A stretch of DNA of 64,000 nucleotides, taken from NCBI GenBank assembly GCA_038363925.1, contig JAQQWL010000002.1:310001-374000 (forward strand), given 5' to 3'. Under the pieces are notes generated by a model. That model ran no database searches, was not told the origin of the DNA, and worked only from the letters and a program-made list of their open reading frames with translations. The translations under genes were made by a program, and so were the position numbers. Shown here in pieces: positions 22,632-33,968 of this stretch; the first letter of the stretch is position 1; every line of letters starts with the position of its first letter. Source of the stretch: Apiospora phragmitis. Lineage: Eukaryota > Ascomycota > Sordariomycetes > Amphisphaeriales > Apiosporaceae.

Positions 22632-23711
22632 TATGCTGTGTATGTATATTAGGTGGGATAATTAATACTTTTAGTTTCAAAAGAATTTAGTTTCAAAAGG
22701 AGTGACAAGTTTTATGTTTGGAAAGAGCGACAGAAGTTGGAGAGTTATAGTGATAGCTACGGTCGAGGGGTCGAAAGGCGCCATGCTATATTATCTAGCA
22801 CCGCCTTCTCAGCAATCATGGTCAGCTACAGCGAAGGGTGAAATTCCCCTTGGCGCAAGTGGCTGCAGGGATTATTATCACTAGTTCGCTTGAGTCTTGG
22901 CCTAGATTCTAGAGTCTAGTTTAGAGCTGAAGGATTCCGGGAAGGATTGGGTAGGTATGCACGCCACCATCTGACTGTCGGGCCGTCGTTGAAGGTTTGG
23001 CGCAATTTCGTTTTCCCGGATGGCCGTGACAGCATCAACTCCTCGGGTTCGGTCAGTAAGTAGCACTGCATATACTCATTGGCATCGTTCATCACACCAG
23101 CCATTGCAGGGAAGTTCCGCGTGGCGTTGGCAAACTTGAAAACCCCAGGATTCATCCACGGCTTACTCGCATGTGTAAAGAAACTGCGCTTCACCACTTG
23201 TTAGCAAACAGTGGTAAATTTCCACTCTTTGGAGTATGGAAGTTTGCGTTGCAAGTAGCCAGCTGAGTCTTGGAAGGTTAGCCGCTTGTTGGCCTTAGTA
23301 GCACGCCGGAGGCGTGAAGAGGATGGGCCAGCACCTCGACTAGTCTTTGTCAAGAGCATCCGGGGTCAGTTAAGTACATAGGCCGACTGAACCTAATTGT
23401 GATCAAGTTTTAGCCACTAACAGCCCATCCCCTTAGTTGCCAAAGCGCTGCTTTCCACTTTTGACAACTAAGGGGATACCCAAGTATACGTCCCGCATGA
23501 TTGGGCCAAATGGCATCCCATATTGATACTGATAAATACATTGGAAGAGAGTAGTATTGGAACTCTGTTATGATTATACCACTATACGACTGATCATGAG
23601 TATCCCAGCAAAGCAACTTGCGTAGGTACTTGGCCGTCAAGTTACCAAAATGAGGGTAGTCCCGCAAGCCCCCGCTTAGATCCCAATGCGCCTCCTGAAA
23701 CCGCCATTAGA
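22632..23711. other. intergenic with two unassigned open frames
   Basis: On the minus strand, 22916-23197 and 23410-23667 are open for 93 and 85 codons with fairly protein-like composition, but neither has an ATG that I trust, a known motif or a clear splice partner. They may be remains of a gene. Otherwise nothing. Confidence 0.35.
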
Positions 23712-24670
23712 CTACGCGATAAACACCAAACCTGACGTTATTCCACTCGTCGGTGCTGTCGACTTCCATCTCCGTTCTCCATTTCGTTCCCGTCGCCTGG
23801 CCCACTTCTTCCACAAGCCCGCCCACCTCCCCGGGTCCAGGACGTACTTCTCCCACCCCTCGATCTTGGGCCCCTGGTTCTGCCCAAAGATCATCGCCCG
23901 CGGGTTGTCGGCCCAGAGGAAGCCGATCATGCGCTTCGCCGCCCGGAGCTGGTCCTCGCGCTCGAACAGGTGGAAGAAGGCCGAGGCGTAGATTACGTCG
24001 ATCTTACCCCGGAGCACCAAGTCGAGCCTCGCGTCGTTTGCGTCCAGCATGTCGCCCGCCACGTAGGTGGCCCGGCTTCCCCGGCCGCCGCGGTCGCGTT
24101 CGCGGTCGCCGAAGAGCTCGAAACCCAGGTCGAGGAAGCCGGCGTGCAGGTCGGTTCCGTAGAGCCGGGCGCCCGGCACGCCCTGATTGGCGAGCAGGCG
24201 CACCACGGAGCCGAGGCCGCAGCCCACGTCCAGGAACGTTTCCGTGGAGCCCGGGGCCCGCAGGCGCTCCACGGTGGCTTGGTAGCGGGGGTCTTCGAGA
24301 GTGGGCGTCAGGTTCAGAAATAACAGGGATTTGAAGCAGCCGTAGGGGGAAATGGCGGAGGCCTTGGCTTGCTGCGCACTCAGTCACTCTTCGTCAGCTG
24401 GGTTGTTTTGAGCTCATCTCAATCAAAGAGATTTGGTTCGGAACTCACGATTTTACTGATGAATTCGGGGGCATCTTCAAGCCCAATGCCGCTATACTGT
24501 TGCAGGAGGCGAAGCGCTGGTTCAATTTCGGGTGGAAACTCGGCCGCACGAGACCTCACATCCTGCGTCGCTTCTGCTCTATGATCCGTGGCTTCTGGAG
24601 AGGTCTCCATCTTGAACACGGCCAGGTTACGGTCTATTAAGTGGCGAGGTGTTCCGAGTTGTGTCAGCAT
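23712..24670 (-). CDS. SAM-dependent methyltransferase, AusD-like
   Basis: Exon 1 is 24670-24449 and exon 2 is 24371-23712; the 77-bp intron has donor GTGAGT and acceptor GCGCAG, phase 0; 293 aa. Exon 1 gives an N-terminal helix ending YSGIGLEDAPEFISKI. Exon 2 has SPYGCFKSLLFLNLT, the SAM-binding motif I TFLDVGCGLGSVVRLL, ARLYGTDLHAGFLDLG (motif II region), IDVIYASAFFHLF (motif III) and AAKRMIGFL..RAMIFGQNQGPK. The order and spacing match the fungal class I methyltransferases related to AusD/Trt5 of meroterpenoid pathways. No terpene cyclase or polyketide synthase is in the window, so the pathway is unknown. It appears intact. A second in-frame ATG at 24610 is a possible later start. Confidence 0.85.
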
Positions 24671-24906
24671 CCTCCGCAGGAAGATGCGGGGCTTTTGAGG
24701 TAGGAGGGGATGCTACCCCGTTGCTTACGAGAGTAAAACCCCAAGGTGGTTTTGCATTAAGTTCTTAATGCAATACAACGTTATTGGCGTATAAACAGAC
24801 GCAGTAAAGGCACAAGGTAAATGGTATTCAATTCCTCTATCCGTCACGAAACAATCTGATTTCGCCGCCCTACCGTGCGTCAATACATCGAACGGCTTCC
24901 TTCATA

Positions 24907-26473
24907 CTAGCTGCCTACATGGACCGGACGACTCGAATTCGCGGCTCTTCGTGTTCTTCCCCTTTCCGGAGCCGGAGGGGGCGGCATAGGTCTTCCAGTC
25001 GGCCGGCGCCCCGGGAGCAGCAGTGGAGGTGGCGGGCCAGATGGTGTGGGCTCCAAAGCCCACATTCGCATCACGAGGGAGGCCCCGGGCTGAATCAGCC
25101 TGTCGTAGATCTGCGGCCGTAGAATGATGTCGTTCTCCCCTAGTAGGTCGAATTGCTCGTTCAGGACGCGGGGCCAAAGCCCCGTGCGGCAGAAGAGCTG
25201 GTAAATGAACCCTTCCATGCCCTGTGATGAAAAATGTAATTAGCAAACGGATTGGATATAGATATATAATTTATCTTGTTGGCCAAGTGACCTGATCAAG
25301 TACTTACCACCCATGTCTTGGCCACATCCCAGGGAATGCGGTACTTGCGGTAACGGGCATCTGTCAGGTGAACATCACTAGGATGCCCGAGCTCCCCAGG
25401 TACTGACAATGACGACGAACTATCTGTGCCGCCTTCTGCCTGCGTCGTGAAACTTGTCATATATACATCGCGCTTAGATAAACTGGTCCACTTTGAGAGG
25501 AGCGTGTTGACGATAATCCTGGCATTGAAGGGCTTGTGGATCAAAGATTGGACCCTATGATTCTGTCTTGAATCTTGCATGCCATGTCTATGGATTAAGG
25601 CGTGGCTGTTCCTAGCTTCTGTGGCCGTGTCGTCTTCCTCTGTGTCCCATTCTTGTTGCTGACGGGGTCCCTTTGCCGTCGAGGAGAAAACCAGATTGTA
25701 AAGCCAGGTGGCGGTATCTTCCAAGGATGGAGAGGTACCAATCAGCGAGTCACTTGCATCCGATAGAAGATAATTGATGCCCCCTTGAGCGTCAAACTTC
25801 TCACCTTCGACGCCACCTACTGGGTAGCAGACATCAGATTTAGCACTGAGGGTCAGAATGGACTGATGCAATATCTGGACCAGGCTTTCTAATTGCTGCC
25901 TCGTTGTCGTGATGTACTTATCCCCGACGCTCTCAGACCGGAAGCTGTGTGCTGGGTGAATATGTATTTTGACTCGATGGCTTCTCGGGACTTGATAAAT
26001 ACCTACTGCTGCAGTTTCTTCAGTTGGTCCGCCAAGACCAGCGTGTTCGAGATGATACTGATGCCAGCGATGTAGGCGTCGGCCCGCAGCAGCAGCGAGC
26101 GCCATCTGGCCCGCCGAAAGGCCCACAGCAAGCGTGCCGCCGCGTTGCCCGGATCGATAAGAGCCTGTATCTCATCATGCAGAGCGGCGATGCGTTCCAC
26201 TGTCGCGGTAAGCTGTCGCTCTAGTCTTGGCTTCGGTGTATATTTCGGCATTTTCCCTGGCGGCGGCCACACGTGGTTGATGCGACTGACGTTGACCGAC
26301 AGGTCTGATACAGCCTTGGCCACCTCGTACACCTCCCTCGGGGCATGGCCTGTGGTAGATAGCAGGTCGAATAGTGCGCTTGATATTGCTGCGCCCCTTA
26401 AAGCCGCGTTCCTTACTAAGGGGATGATGACCGGCGTTTGATCCATCCCGACGGCATCCGGTGACATGCTCAT
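24907..26473 (-). pseudogene. Fungal_N/ULD_2-type protein, frame interrupted
   Basis: The ATG at 26473 opens 156 codons of alpha-helical sequence (RNAALRGAAISSALFDLL, then LLWAFRRARWRSLLLRADAYI and LVLADQLKKLQQ), like the fungal N-terminal helical domain found on many ascomycete STAND-like and ULD proteins. It ends at TAG 26003-26005; the protein resumes in another frame (DKYITTTRQQLESLVQILHQS) and runs to an intron with donor GTAAGT at 25307 and acceptor CACAG ending 25222. The last exon gives VHLTDARYRKYRIPWDVAKTW / GMEGFIYQLF ... YDRLIQPGASLVMRMW, a typical ubiquitin-like ULD_2 domain, then a Pro-rich tail to stop 24907-24909. The family's role is unknown. The TAG plus frame change may be a missed intron, but no consistent splice was found. 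Confidence 0.65.
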
Positions 26474-28057
26474 CGCAAGATCCGGGATGCTGCCTTGAAG
26501 GGCAAAACATCTAGGGAGGGGGTGGTGTTCTAAGGACTTTCTCGTCCGGTCAGACCACGTGACTGGCGCAGAGTAAACCTCAGGTGATTGGGCCTTGAAA
26601 TGCAGCCAAGCTTCGTTGCTGTTTTGGTGCTACGAGATATTTTACCTTCTTCCGATTGGCTAGGCATTGGACGAGGAGCCTTCATGTTAGGGACCGGCCA
26701 GGTTTCTTCACTAGGAAATGAGGAAGTATTAATAGTAGACACAGCTTGTTGAAGCCTCCCCTTTTTCTTGATTGCACTAACAACCACCTAAATGACACGT
26801 TTGCACACGGTGAGCGGCGCGCCTCTAACACCATTGTTCGTGTGATGTTGGTTTTAGCTATTTACTGTTGAACCCTATCGTTTGGTACCATCTGAAGTCC
26901 TGCACAGTCGGGAAAGGCTTTGAACCTTCCGATGAAAGGAGCGCGAAAGTTCGCATACTTTAACATTAACTGAACATCTAACGAGCCGTCCACAGAAAGG
27001 GTCCTGACACCTAGATAAACTGCCAGGTTGGGAAGCTTCATCCAGCACCATGTACTGTTTGTGAAGGTAATATATTTAAAGATCGTTCTTAGACGGAAAC
27101 GCAACCGTCGTTTCCAGAGCTAGCGTTAACTCTTGCAGCATAACTGCCTATTACCCTAGACTCGCCTCGTTGCGAGTCTTTCATTTGTTTCTGCCAGGCT
27201 GACTTGCTACGAATGAAAAAAGAAAAGTAATGACAGAAAAAGGAGTCCTTTATTCGTGTCTAACTCACCTGGGAAGAATTGAGAATCATGCATGAATAGT
27301 TCCGGGGTCAAGCGAACGATATTGTTGGTGGAGGAGCATGATACCAATTCGGGTTCCGCAGTTAGTCGTGGGTGGCTGTGGCTGAAGGTGTGGCTGCTTC
27401 TGAGGCTGGAAGAAACACGCTTACTAAAGGTGACTGACTCCCATGGTATGTGCTCAACAGTTATTCACACTCCTGAACCAAATTAAGTCAACATCCAACC
27501 TCCCTCTTACCTCACCTACCTTCAATCCACCATCAATACATCGACGACGCGACATCTCAAAATAAGGTACTCACCTCTGCCCGCCATGATGCAGGCCGGT
27601 GGGCGCTGTATTAACATGGCCATGATCATCCTACTGGCTCCTACTCACCGTCTCCGGCCGGTGAAAGGCCCAGGGTCTTGGTAGGGGAATGATGTTCCGA
27701 GTCCGCATGCCTTTTGCTTGCCGACGAAGATGGGACAGCGTTCTCCGTCAGTGCTACTGCGCCCTCCGGTTCTGCATCATGCTGTGCTTATCTCTCTCTT
27801 TCTTCTCTTTTTCTCGGCCGGGTTTAATCAGCCCACGCGGATCCCACACCATCCGCCTTCGTTCGCTCGGAAAACTTGGGAGTCAAGGCTGCTCCTGTTG
27901 CCAGAAGCCTGGGCGGGTGGGACGACCGTTTGCCTATCTGCGCACGCGCATGATGGGCGACGAGGGGCCGAGTTATACCATATCCATCCATCCCCAACTA
28001 ATGTTGCTCGCGCGTTGCATCGCTTTTTGCTAACTAGTAATATACAGGTCGCAGTCC
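26474..28057. other. intergenic, divergent promoters
   Basis: Lies between the divergent ULD_2 gene and the coiled-coil gene. Several open frames start only at non-ATG codons and show no family features. No gene supported. Confidence 0.5.
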
Positions 28058-29341
28058 ATGGCTGACCTGGCGCCGCCTGTGTACGATACCAGTACCGACT
28101 CCGAACTCTCACACATTTCTATAGACGACAAACCCGAAGAACCTCCTTCGCAGATCTTGGCTTGCTGGCATCGCTCGGTTCGTGCAGAATGGCAGGACGT
28201 TGATGGCCAGCTCCACAGCCTGCCTGAATTGGCGCTCAGCATTTGCTACAGTCCCGTCGCAAACACAGCCTTCTTTAAGCTACAAACAAGAGTCGACCTC
28301 GAGGGCTGCAAACACTATCATTTCTATCTCCACGTTGCGCCAGAGCGCATCCGAAGCCTGGCCCTTGTGAGCCCAACCACGATGCAAGAGAATGGGTCGA
28401 CACTACCTGGGCCTAACACGCGATGTCTGCGTTTCGAAATGACGCAGCCTGCTGTTCTCGTTGCACCTTCCTGGCCGTGCCATACCAAGAACCCTCGGTC
28501 GGAGAGGTCCCTGCAATTGCTTCAACAGCTCGGTCAGGCCACCGTCTTTACTCTTGTAGCCAACATACCTCTGAGGACTATTTCAGACCTTAGCTTCCGA
28601 GCCCTTTCCGAGAGCTTGTCGCGTCAGTGCCTAAAGACGGATCCTGATCAAGCCAATATCCGCAGATACTATCGTGGCCAGGGTGGAATTGCCGTTGACT
28701 TGGCCAATCCACCCACTACTGATGTGCGAAAGGGGAAGCAACCACAATATTGTGCAGGAGATGCAAAGGCGCTACCATCAACTTCTGTTGCTGATGTACC
28801 CCCTCCCTACAACCAGGCTGTCACAGACGCCTCTTCGCCGGACCCTCTCCTCTGCTCGCCGCCCAGTAAGAAACGGCGGCGGGACAGTGCTGTCACGGAA
28901 CACGATGATCATCCGCCACCGCCAGCCACATCCTTTCGCGGGGACTTGAAGCGATTGGTTCCCGAAAACTCTCAACTTTCCCTTTTCCGTTCCATGTTTG
29001 AACATTTCGAGAAGGCCATGGCGGAGCTGAGGGAAGAGAACCGCGAGCTGAGGCAAGCTGCCAGCGAAGTCGCTGGCATGCGTGCCACCATTGCTGCTCT
29101 TAATCACAAGGTTGAGAGCTTGGAGCAGCGTCTTGACGCGGATGGCGAAGAGCTAGAACGCCGAGTGGACGGAGTGGAAGATGGGCTCGCCTCCCTCGAC
29201 GCATGGACCGATGATCATGATCATGAGTATGATGCCAACCAGGTCAAGGACGTGGTACGGGAGGTATTTGAAGAAGATCTTGATAATGTGAGTGACCGTT
29301 TAATAGAAAATATAATAGGAAGGCTTCGGGGTGGACCCTGA
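28058..29341 (+). CDS. coiled-coil protein with NLS and PPxY motif, unknown
   Basis: Single uninterrupted exon from ATG 28058 to TGA 29341, 427 aa. Residues 1-30 are acidic and Ser-rich; residues 40-200 form a compact, probably folded, region (CWHRSVRAEWQDVDG, HYHFYLHVAPERIRSL, TVFTLVANIPL). A Pro-rich stretch with VPPPYNQAV (PPxY, a WW-domain ligand) lies near 250, a basic KKRRR nuclear signal near 275, and a long heptad coiled coil near residues 315-380 (MAELREENRELRQ, NHKVESLEQRLDADGEEL). This suggests a nuclear, dimerising protein. I do not recognise the N-terminal family. It is one of the few accessory-looking genes here with no lesion. Confidence 0.75.
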   Translation: MADLAPPVYDTSTDSELSHISIDDKPEEPPSQILACWHRSVRAEWQDVDGQLHSLPELALSICYSPVANTAFFKLQTRVDLEGCKHYHFYLHVAPERIRSLALVSPTTMQENGSTLPGPNTRCLRFEMTQPAVLVAPSWPCHTKNPRSERSLQLLQQLGQATVFTLVANIPLRTISDLSFRALSESLSRQCLKTDPDQANIRRYYRGQGGIAVDLANPPTTDVRKGKQPQYCAGDAKALPSTSVADVPPPYNQAVTDASSPDPLLCSPPSKKRRRDSAVTEHDDHPPPPATSFRGDLKRLVPENSQLSLFRSMFEHFEKAMAELREENRELRQAASEVAGMRATIAALNHKVESLEQRLDADGEELERRVDGVEDGLASLDAWTDDHDHEYDANQVKDVVREVFEEDLDNVSDRLIENIIGRLRGGP

Positions 29342-29640
29342 ATTGGCCATGTACATACATTTCTCCCTGTGTCCGTGATGACGTGAAGAAAGTGAAGCAG
29401 TGTAGTAGGCGGACTTGGTCATGAAATAGAAGATAAATCCGTCGCGTTTGCTACTGGTGACCCCCCGCCCTGCCATCCCTGACACGAGGCGTCTGCAGGC
29501 AGCAATCGCACTTCTGAGTGGTAGTGGGGGTCACATGCAGCAAGCAGCAACAGCGTATTTAGGCTTGTTCCTCTTTACTGCCGTCGAGTCGACCTAGTTC
29601 ATTGATCCCTCTCATCAAATACAGAATACAATCGATCGGC
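29342..29640. other. short intergenic gap
   Basis: About 300 bp between two plus-strand genes; nothing recognised. Confidence 0.5.
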
Positions 29641-31156
29641 ATGGCCAATACCCACATGGTTGAAAGCTGGATCGAATCGGTCCAAGGCTCGTGCACTGAA
29701 GAATACCAAGATGCAGTAATGCAAGACACTCCTGCAGAACGCCTCGGAGTCGTGGAGACCGATGGTGCAGACAGCACATCCGCCCAGCATTTCGATCAGG
29801 CAGACAACCTTGATGCTACCCGCCCGCCATCTCCATTCCGGCCGAAACGGTGTAGGACCCATCCGTTGAATCGCTTGGATGACCTGAGATGCACTCGAGA
29901 AGCCCGTGCGAATAGTCCGTATTACCAGTATACCACGTGACTGTTTGCCAGACGATGTGCGATCCTTGCATGCCAGTCTCCATGATGCTGGAAGCAGCCA
30001 CCGAGGCGTCATCACGCATGAGGTGAAGCAGAAGATGATGGATTTCGAAGGGCGCCTCCTAGATCACTAGCTTTGCCCCAAGGAGGAAGGGGTCCAGGAC
30101 ACACCACAAAAGGAGAGCAGTAGTCGGGACGCCGCCCTCGCGACGTTCGACAGATTGGCCCGTTTGGTTCATAAAACCGGCTCCCTCCGCCTGTACGGGC
30201 GGGACCACGACGTCCGGTGGAATCACCATGTGCACATGCCCCTGCTGGACCTGGTATTCGGCGGCGACGTTGTTCAAGAAATGGTCGGGCGACATGATCA
30301 TCCGGAAAGCCGACCGTCGAGTTCGAGGCCGTCATGGACGCCATCATCACGGGGGGACGCCGTCCCGTTCATGCTCTCGCCCGTACCGGAGACGCACTGG
30401 GGCTACACGAGGCCGGCCTTCGCCTGCTCCGTCTCGTTCGACACCGAGGCGGAGCAGGACCTCCTCACGCCCGAGATCCCCGACGACAACCTCGCCGGCT
30501 CCGTCTCGCCGGCCAGCTCCGCCCAGGCGCGGATCCGGCGCGCCGCGGGCAGCATCCATTTCAGCGAAGTCCACCCCGACGTGCACAGCCGCCGCGCGGG
30601 CGGAATGAAGGTGGACTACGTGCTCACGATGCGTCTGGGCGACGAAGACAAGGTCCGACGGGCCATCTGGCACGGTCTTATTCGAGCAGGGGGAAGAGAA
30701 GGGTCGGTGAACCAGACGGGGCTGGAAAGTCTGCGGTACGCCCCGATTGCCGGCGCGATCGCGACTACCGCTGCGATTGGGGGGCGGGACGACGACGGAC
30801 CCTTGCTGCGGCTGTGCTGCTGGACGGCCGCGTGGCACAAGCGGATGTACGCCCTGCGCGAGGGCCTCTTCCCGCTAGCTGCTCCCACGGCGTATCTGCC
30901 GCCTGGCGCGGCCGAGCCGCGACATCCGCGCATAATATCCGTGCCGCTGATCGTGGTGGCGGCGGAGGCCTGGACGCTGTACGTTGCCTGCGACGATGAT
31001 GGCGGCGACGCGATCGACGTCTACGGGCCGGTCCGGCTCGGCTCGACCGAGGACATGGTCTCGATCTACGCGTTGGTGGCGTGCCTGAGGCGCGTCGAGG
31101 CGTGGATCCGGACGGAGTTTTACAAGGGGATGGAGGCCTGGTTCACGGAAGCCTAG
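29641..31156 (+). pseudogene. PD-(D/E)XK nuclease-like fungal protein, decayed
   Basis: ATG 29641 gives MANTHMVESWIESV, then RPPSPFRPKRCRTHPLN, the usual Pro/Arg-rich leader of this fungal family. The frame stops at 29938; in the next frame come LPDDVRSLHASLHDAG..GVITHEV (family helix), a TAG at 30068-30070, WNHHVHMPLLDLVFG, another frame change near 30300, and the core domain: KVDYVLTMRLGDED, VNQTGLESLRYAPIAGAIATT, LRLCCWTAAWHKRMYALR, RIISVPLIVVAAEAWTLYVACD and YALVACLRRVEAWI, to stop 31154-31156. The layout is that of the PDDEXK_12-type family, in which the second strand normally reads IETK. Here it is IATT, so the acidic and lysine catalytic residues are missing. The stop, shifts and lost active site together mark a dead copy. 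Confidence 0.7.
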
Positions 31157-31932
31157 GTGTGGTGGCAAAGAAAGGCTTAGACACAGCAGTCCCGGGTTCT
31201 CTCGGCAGGATCTCTGGGATTAGTTCTATTAAAGTATCATGCTGCTGCCTGTGTGTTTAATTTAGCAGTATGGATTAGTTGAGATTTATTTGCTTTGGGT
31301 TTCCATCTGACCTTAGTACTTCCTTTACGTATTCCTTTGGAACAACGTGGTAGACTTTGCGATTCTTTCGATACTTGATATTTACCAGTGAACTGCAGCT
31401 CTTTCTGTAAAACATATCTCTGAGATATACACTATTTACAATAATAAGACTAGAAAGCTAGTGGCCTCATTGCTACTTTATTAAATATATAACGTTATTA
31501 TTTAAGGTGATTTGTTAATAAAATGATGTCTTTTTATGTACGTACCACTTCCAGCTTTCACTTACATTTAGTGATTTGAACTGCATAAGCGTGGTTGTTT
31601 CTTGGTTTGATCCAGGGTTTGCAATGTGGAAATCGAAATGCAAACATCCAGAATCTCTGCCAGCAAACAAATTACTTTCTCCAAAGCAGTGCCCTATTTC
31701 TGCTGTCCCCCTTCTCTTTGTCGCATTATAGGGAATTCAGCCGACATACACCACACAAGGGTATATAAGGATGGACTTCCCTCCCTCTCTACACCTAGCT
31801 GTATGGTTGATCCATCAATCTACCTACCACGACACCTAGGTTTGATACTCTTCCCTTCCTTTGCATATTATTCCTTCACATCGCATCATTGCTTAAATTT
31901 GCTGCAACTCACACACACAGAGCAAGATCAAG
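31157..31932. other. AT-rich intergenic and promoter
   Basis: AT-rich 3' flank followed by a promoter-like region. Open frames are not gene-like. Confidence 0.5.
31762..31769 (+). promoter_or_regulatory. possible TATA box
   Basis: TATATAAG lies about 170 bp upstream of the ATG at 31933, and is followed by a pyrimidine-rich stretch (TTCCCTCCCTCTCTACACC), as is usual at fungal transcription starts. Position and context only. Confidence 0.35.
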
Positions 31933-33968
31933 ATGCCTTTCCTTAGAGCGGAGGCTCCTGCAGGAACGCCCGATGAGGAGACCATCGAGCACCTGCTTGG
32001 CCAGAGACTATCGCATGGTGAGTACAGTATATCAATCTGCACCCACAGGACTACCTGACAGCAAAGCTAATCACCAGATGAAAACTAGCTTGGGATTTTG
32101 GAGCCCATATTTGATGGCATCAAAAGCATCAACATGGCCCAGTCGGCAATCCTGGGAAATATCCGTAACCTTCTGGCCAAAATCCCCACGACCGACATTC
32201 GTCAGCTCGCGAAGGACGCTTCGACTGACCACAATTTCTCTATCCTGCGAGATAATTCACAAGAGATAGTCGTCGAATTCAGTGTCGCTTCCAAAACCGT
32301 TCGTCTGATGCAATGCTTTGACATCGACTTGGATGGACGAAAAGGAGCCATTTAATAAGACCCAGAGATACATGGATACTGGACAACGTTTGCGCGAACT
32401 ATTCAGCGAGGCCCCCATGACAACCGAAGTTCAGCAGCTTCTCATGGCACGCATTATTAAAGAGAATGGCGACTACCCCCCTTGGGCCAAACACCAAATG
32501 GGGTTCGAGATGGAAGTCAACCCCAGGAAATTCCGCAAAGATCTCGAGAATCTACGCACGGAAGCCCAAGAGCGCTTCTGGCTGTACTCTTCTCGATCCG
32601 AAAGAGACGCTCTTCGACACACAACTGGCCACTACGATGACTGGATCAAAAATCTCGTTACCGTGATCAAGGGCAACTGGCGCAAGAACTGGGACAACGG
32701 CCGCCCCGACCAAGATCTCTTTCGCCATTACCCGAGAGATAAAATAGCCGCAGGACAGGTGTGGGAACTTGTGGACGCTGACGTACTGGTGGTTGTCGAC
32801 GCCAAACGCCGCGTCATCCTGGCCAACGTGGAAGCCGCGGCGCAGCTCCTGTTCGGGCCCGACATCGTGCGCGAGCTCAACCGCACCGTCGGCATGTTCT
32901 CCTTCTTCGTACCGATCCCGGCCCCCGAGGCCAAACGCCACGTGGTGGATCGCTACATCCGACGCGTGCACCCCTACCTTGACCCCGTCCAGGGCCACCC
33001 TCGCCGAGCTGCCGAACGCCAAGATGGCCGTCGCCCACTACGGATGCTGGTCCAAGGAGGAGGGCGACCCCCGCGGCAACCACGTGTTCACGTCGGCCGA
33101 CTGCTTCTTTGGGGGAACTCGTGCCAATCACCTGCCCCGGAAGGTGTTCCCTTGGTTCTGCAAGTCGGTGCTGAACAAGGTCAGCGAGGTGATCCGTCTC
33201 CTGGTGGAACCTCTTGACCCAGTCTTCTACGAGACTTGCCGGACCGTTTGCAAAGCTCTCGACGCGGACGACCATATCAAGACGACAGACGATGAGTTTC
33301 TGAGTCTGTTTGTTCTGAGGCATCAATGCCTATACCCAGAGACATCGGGATACCTCCGACATTCGCGGTGGCCTTACTGGGCTTTTCACTCTCGGCCAAT
33401 ACACAGGTGAGTAAAAGCTGGAAACAGCACAGTAGATAATCTTAGTACTAGGAGCTACTCTTCTTTTTTGACAACTGCTGATTACTTCTGAAAAGGAGGC
33501 AACCTCTGCCTGCCCCAGCTGGGCATCAAAGTCCCGTACGCCCCCGGAGCCTGCACCGTCCTCCGCGGCGACCGCATGGACCACTTCGTGGCCGACTACA
33601 CCGGCCCCCGCTACAACTTCGTCGGCACGCACCACGAGAGCGTCTGACGCTACGCCCTGAGAAAGCTCGGGACCGGCGTGAACCCGAACAACATGCACCC
33701 CGACGAGGTGGACGCGCATGAGGGGTTCCAGAAGATTGACCCATCCTCGCCGTTACTGCCTTGGCAGCAGCAGCGAGACGGAGGTGCTGCTGATGACAGC
33801 GACGAGAAGGATGATGATGTTGAGGATGATCCTGTCGTTTTCCCGCTCGAGACGCCTTGCATCAAAGACGGCCGTGATTCGGATGACGAGGACGATCCGC
33901 CCTGGACGAACTGGGAGTTGCACGAAGACAGGGCTTTGGACTCGTCCGACAGCAGCAGCTACAGCTGA
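31933..33968 (+). pseudogene. TET/JBP-like 2OG-Fe(II) dioxygenase-type protein, disrupted
   Basis: Exon 1 (31933-32017) gives MPFLRAEAPAGTPDEETIEHLLGQ; intron 32018-32077 (GTGAGT..CCAG) joins it in frame to DEN, then TAG at 32086-32088 (CAG expected), then LGILEPIFDGIKSINMAQS. Single-base shifts follow near 32335, 32980 and 33318. The core reads LPNAKMAVAHYGCWS, FTSADCFFGG, KVFPWFCKSVLNKVSEVIR, then GINAYTQRHRDTSDIRGG (the HxD iron motif), intron 33407-33495, GGNLCLPQLGIKVPY, CTVLRGDRMDHFVADYTGPRYNF (distal His and Arg). This is the double-stranded beta-helix order of fungal TET/JBP-related oxygenases, which oxidise methylated bases in characterised members. A TGA at 33645-33647 (CGA expected) precedes 107 open codons ending in an acidic tail. 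The family call is from motifs only. Confidence 0.6.

Noticed and set aside
21954..22652. Plus-strand open frame of 232 codons
   Set aside because: Antisense to the FAD oxidase; Gly/Arg/Val-rich shadow composition.
21223..24670. Secondary-metabolite cluster (FAD oxidase plus AusD-like methyltransferase)
   Set aside because: No core synthase, cyclase or cluster regulator nearby; two enzymes side by side are not enough.
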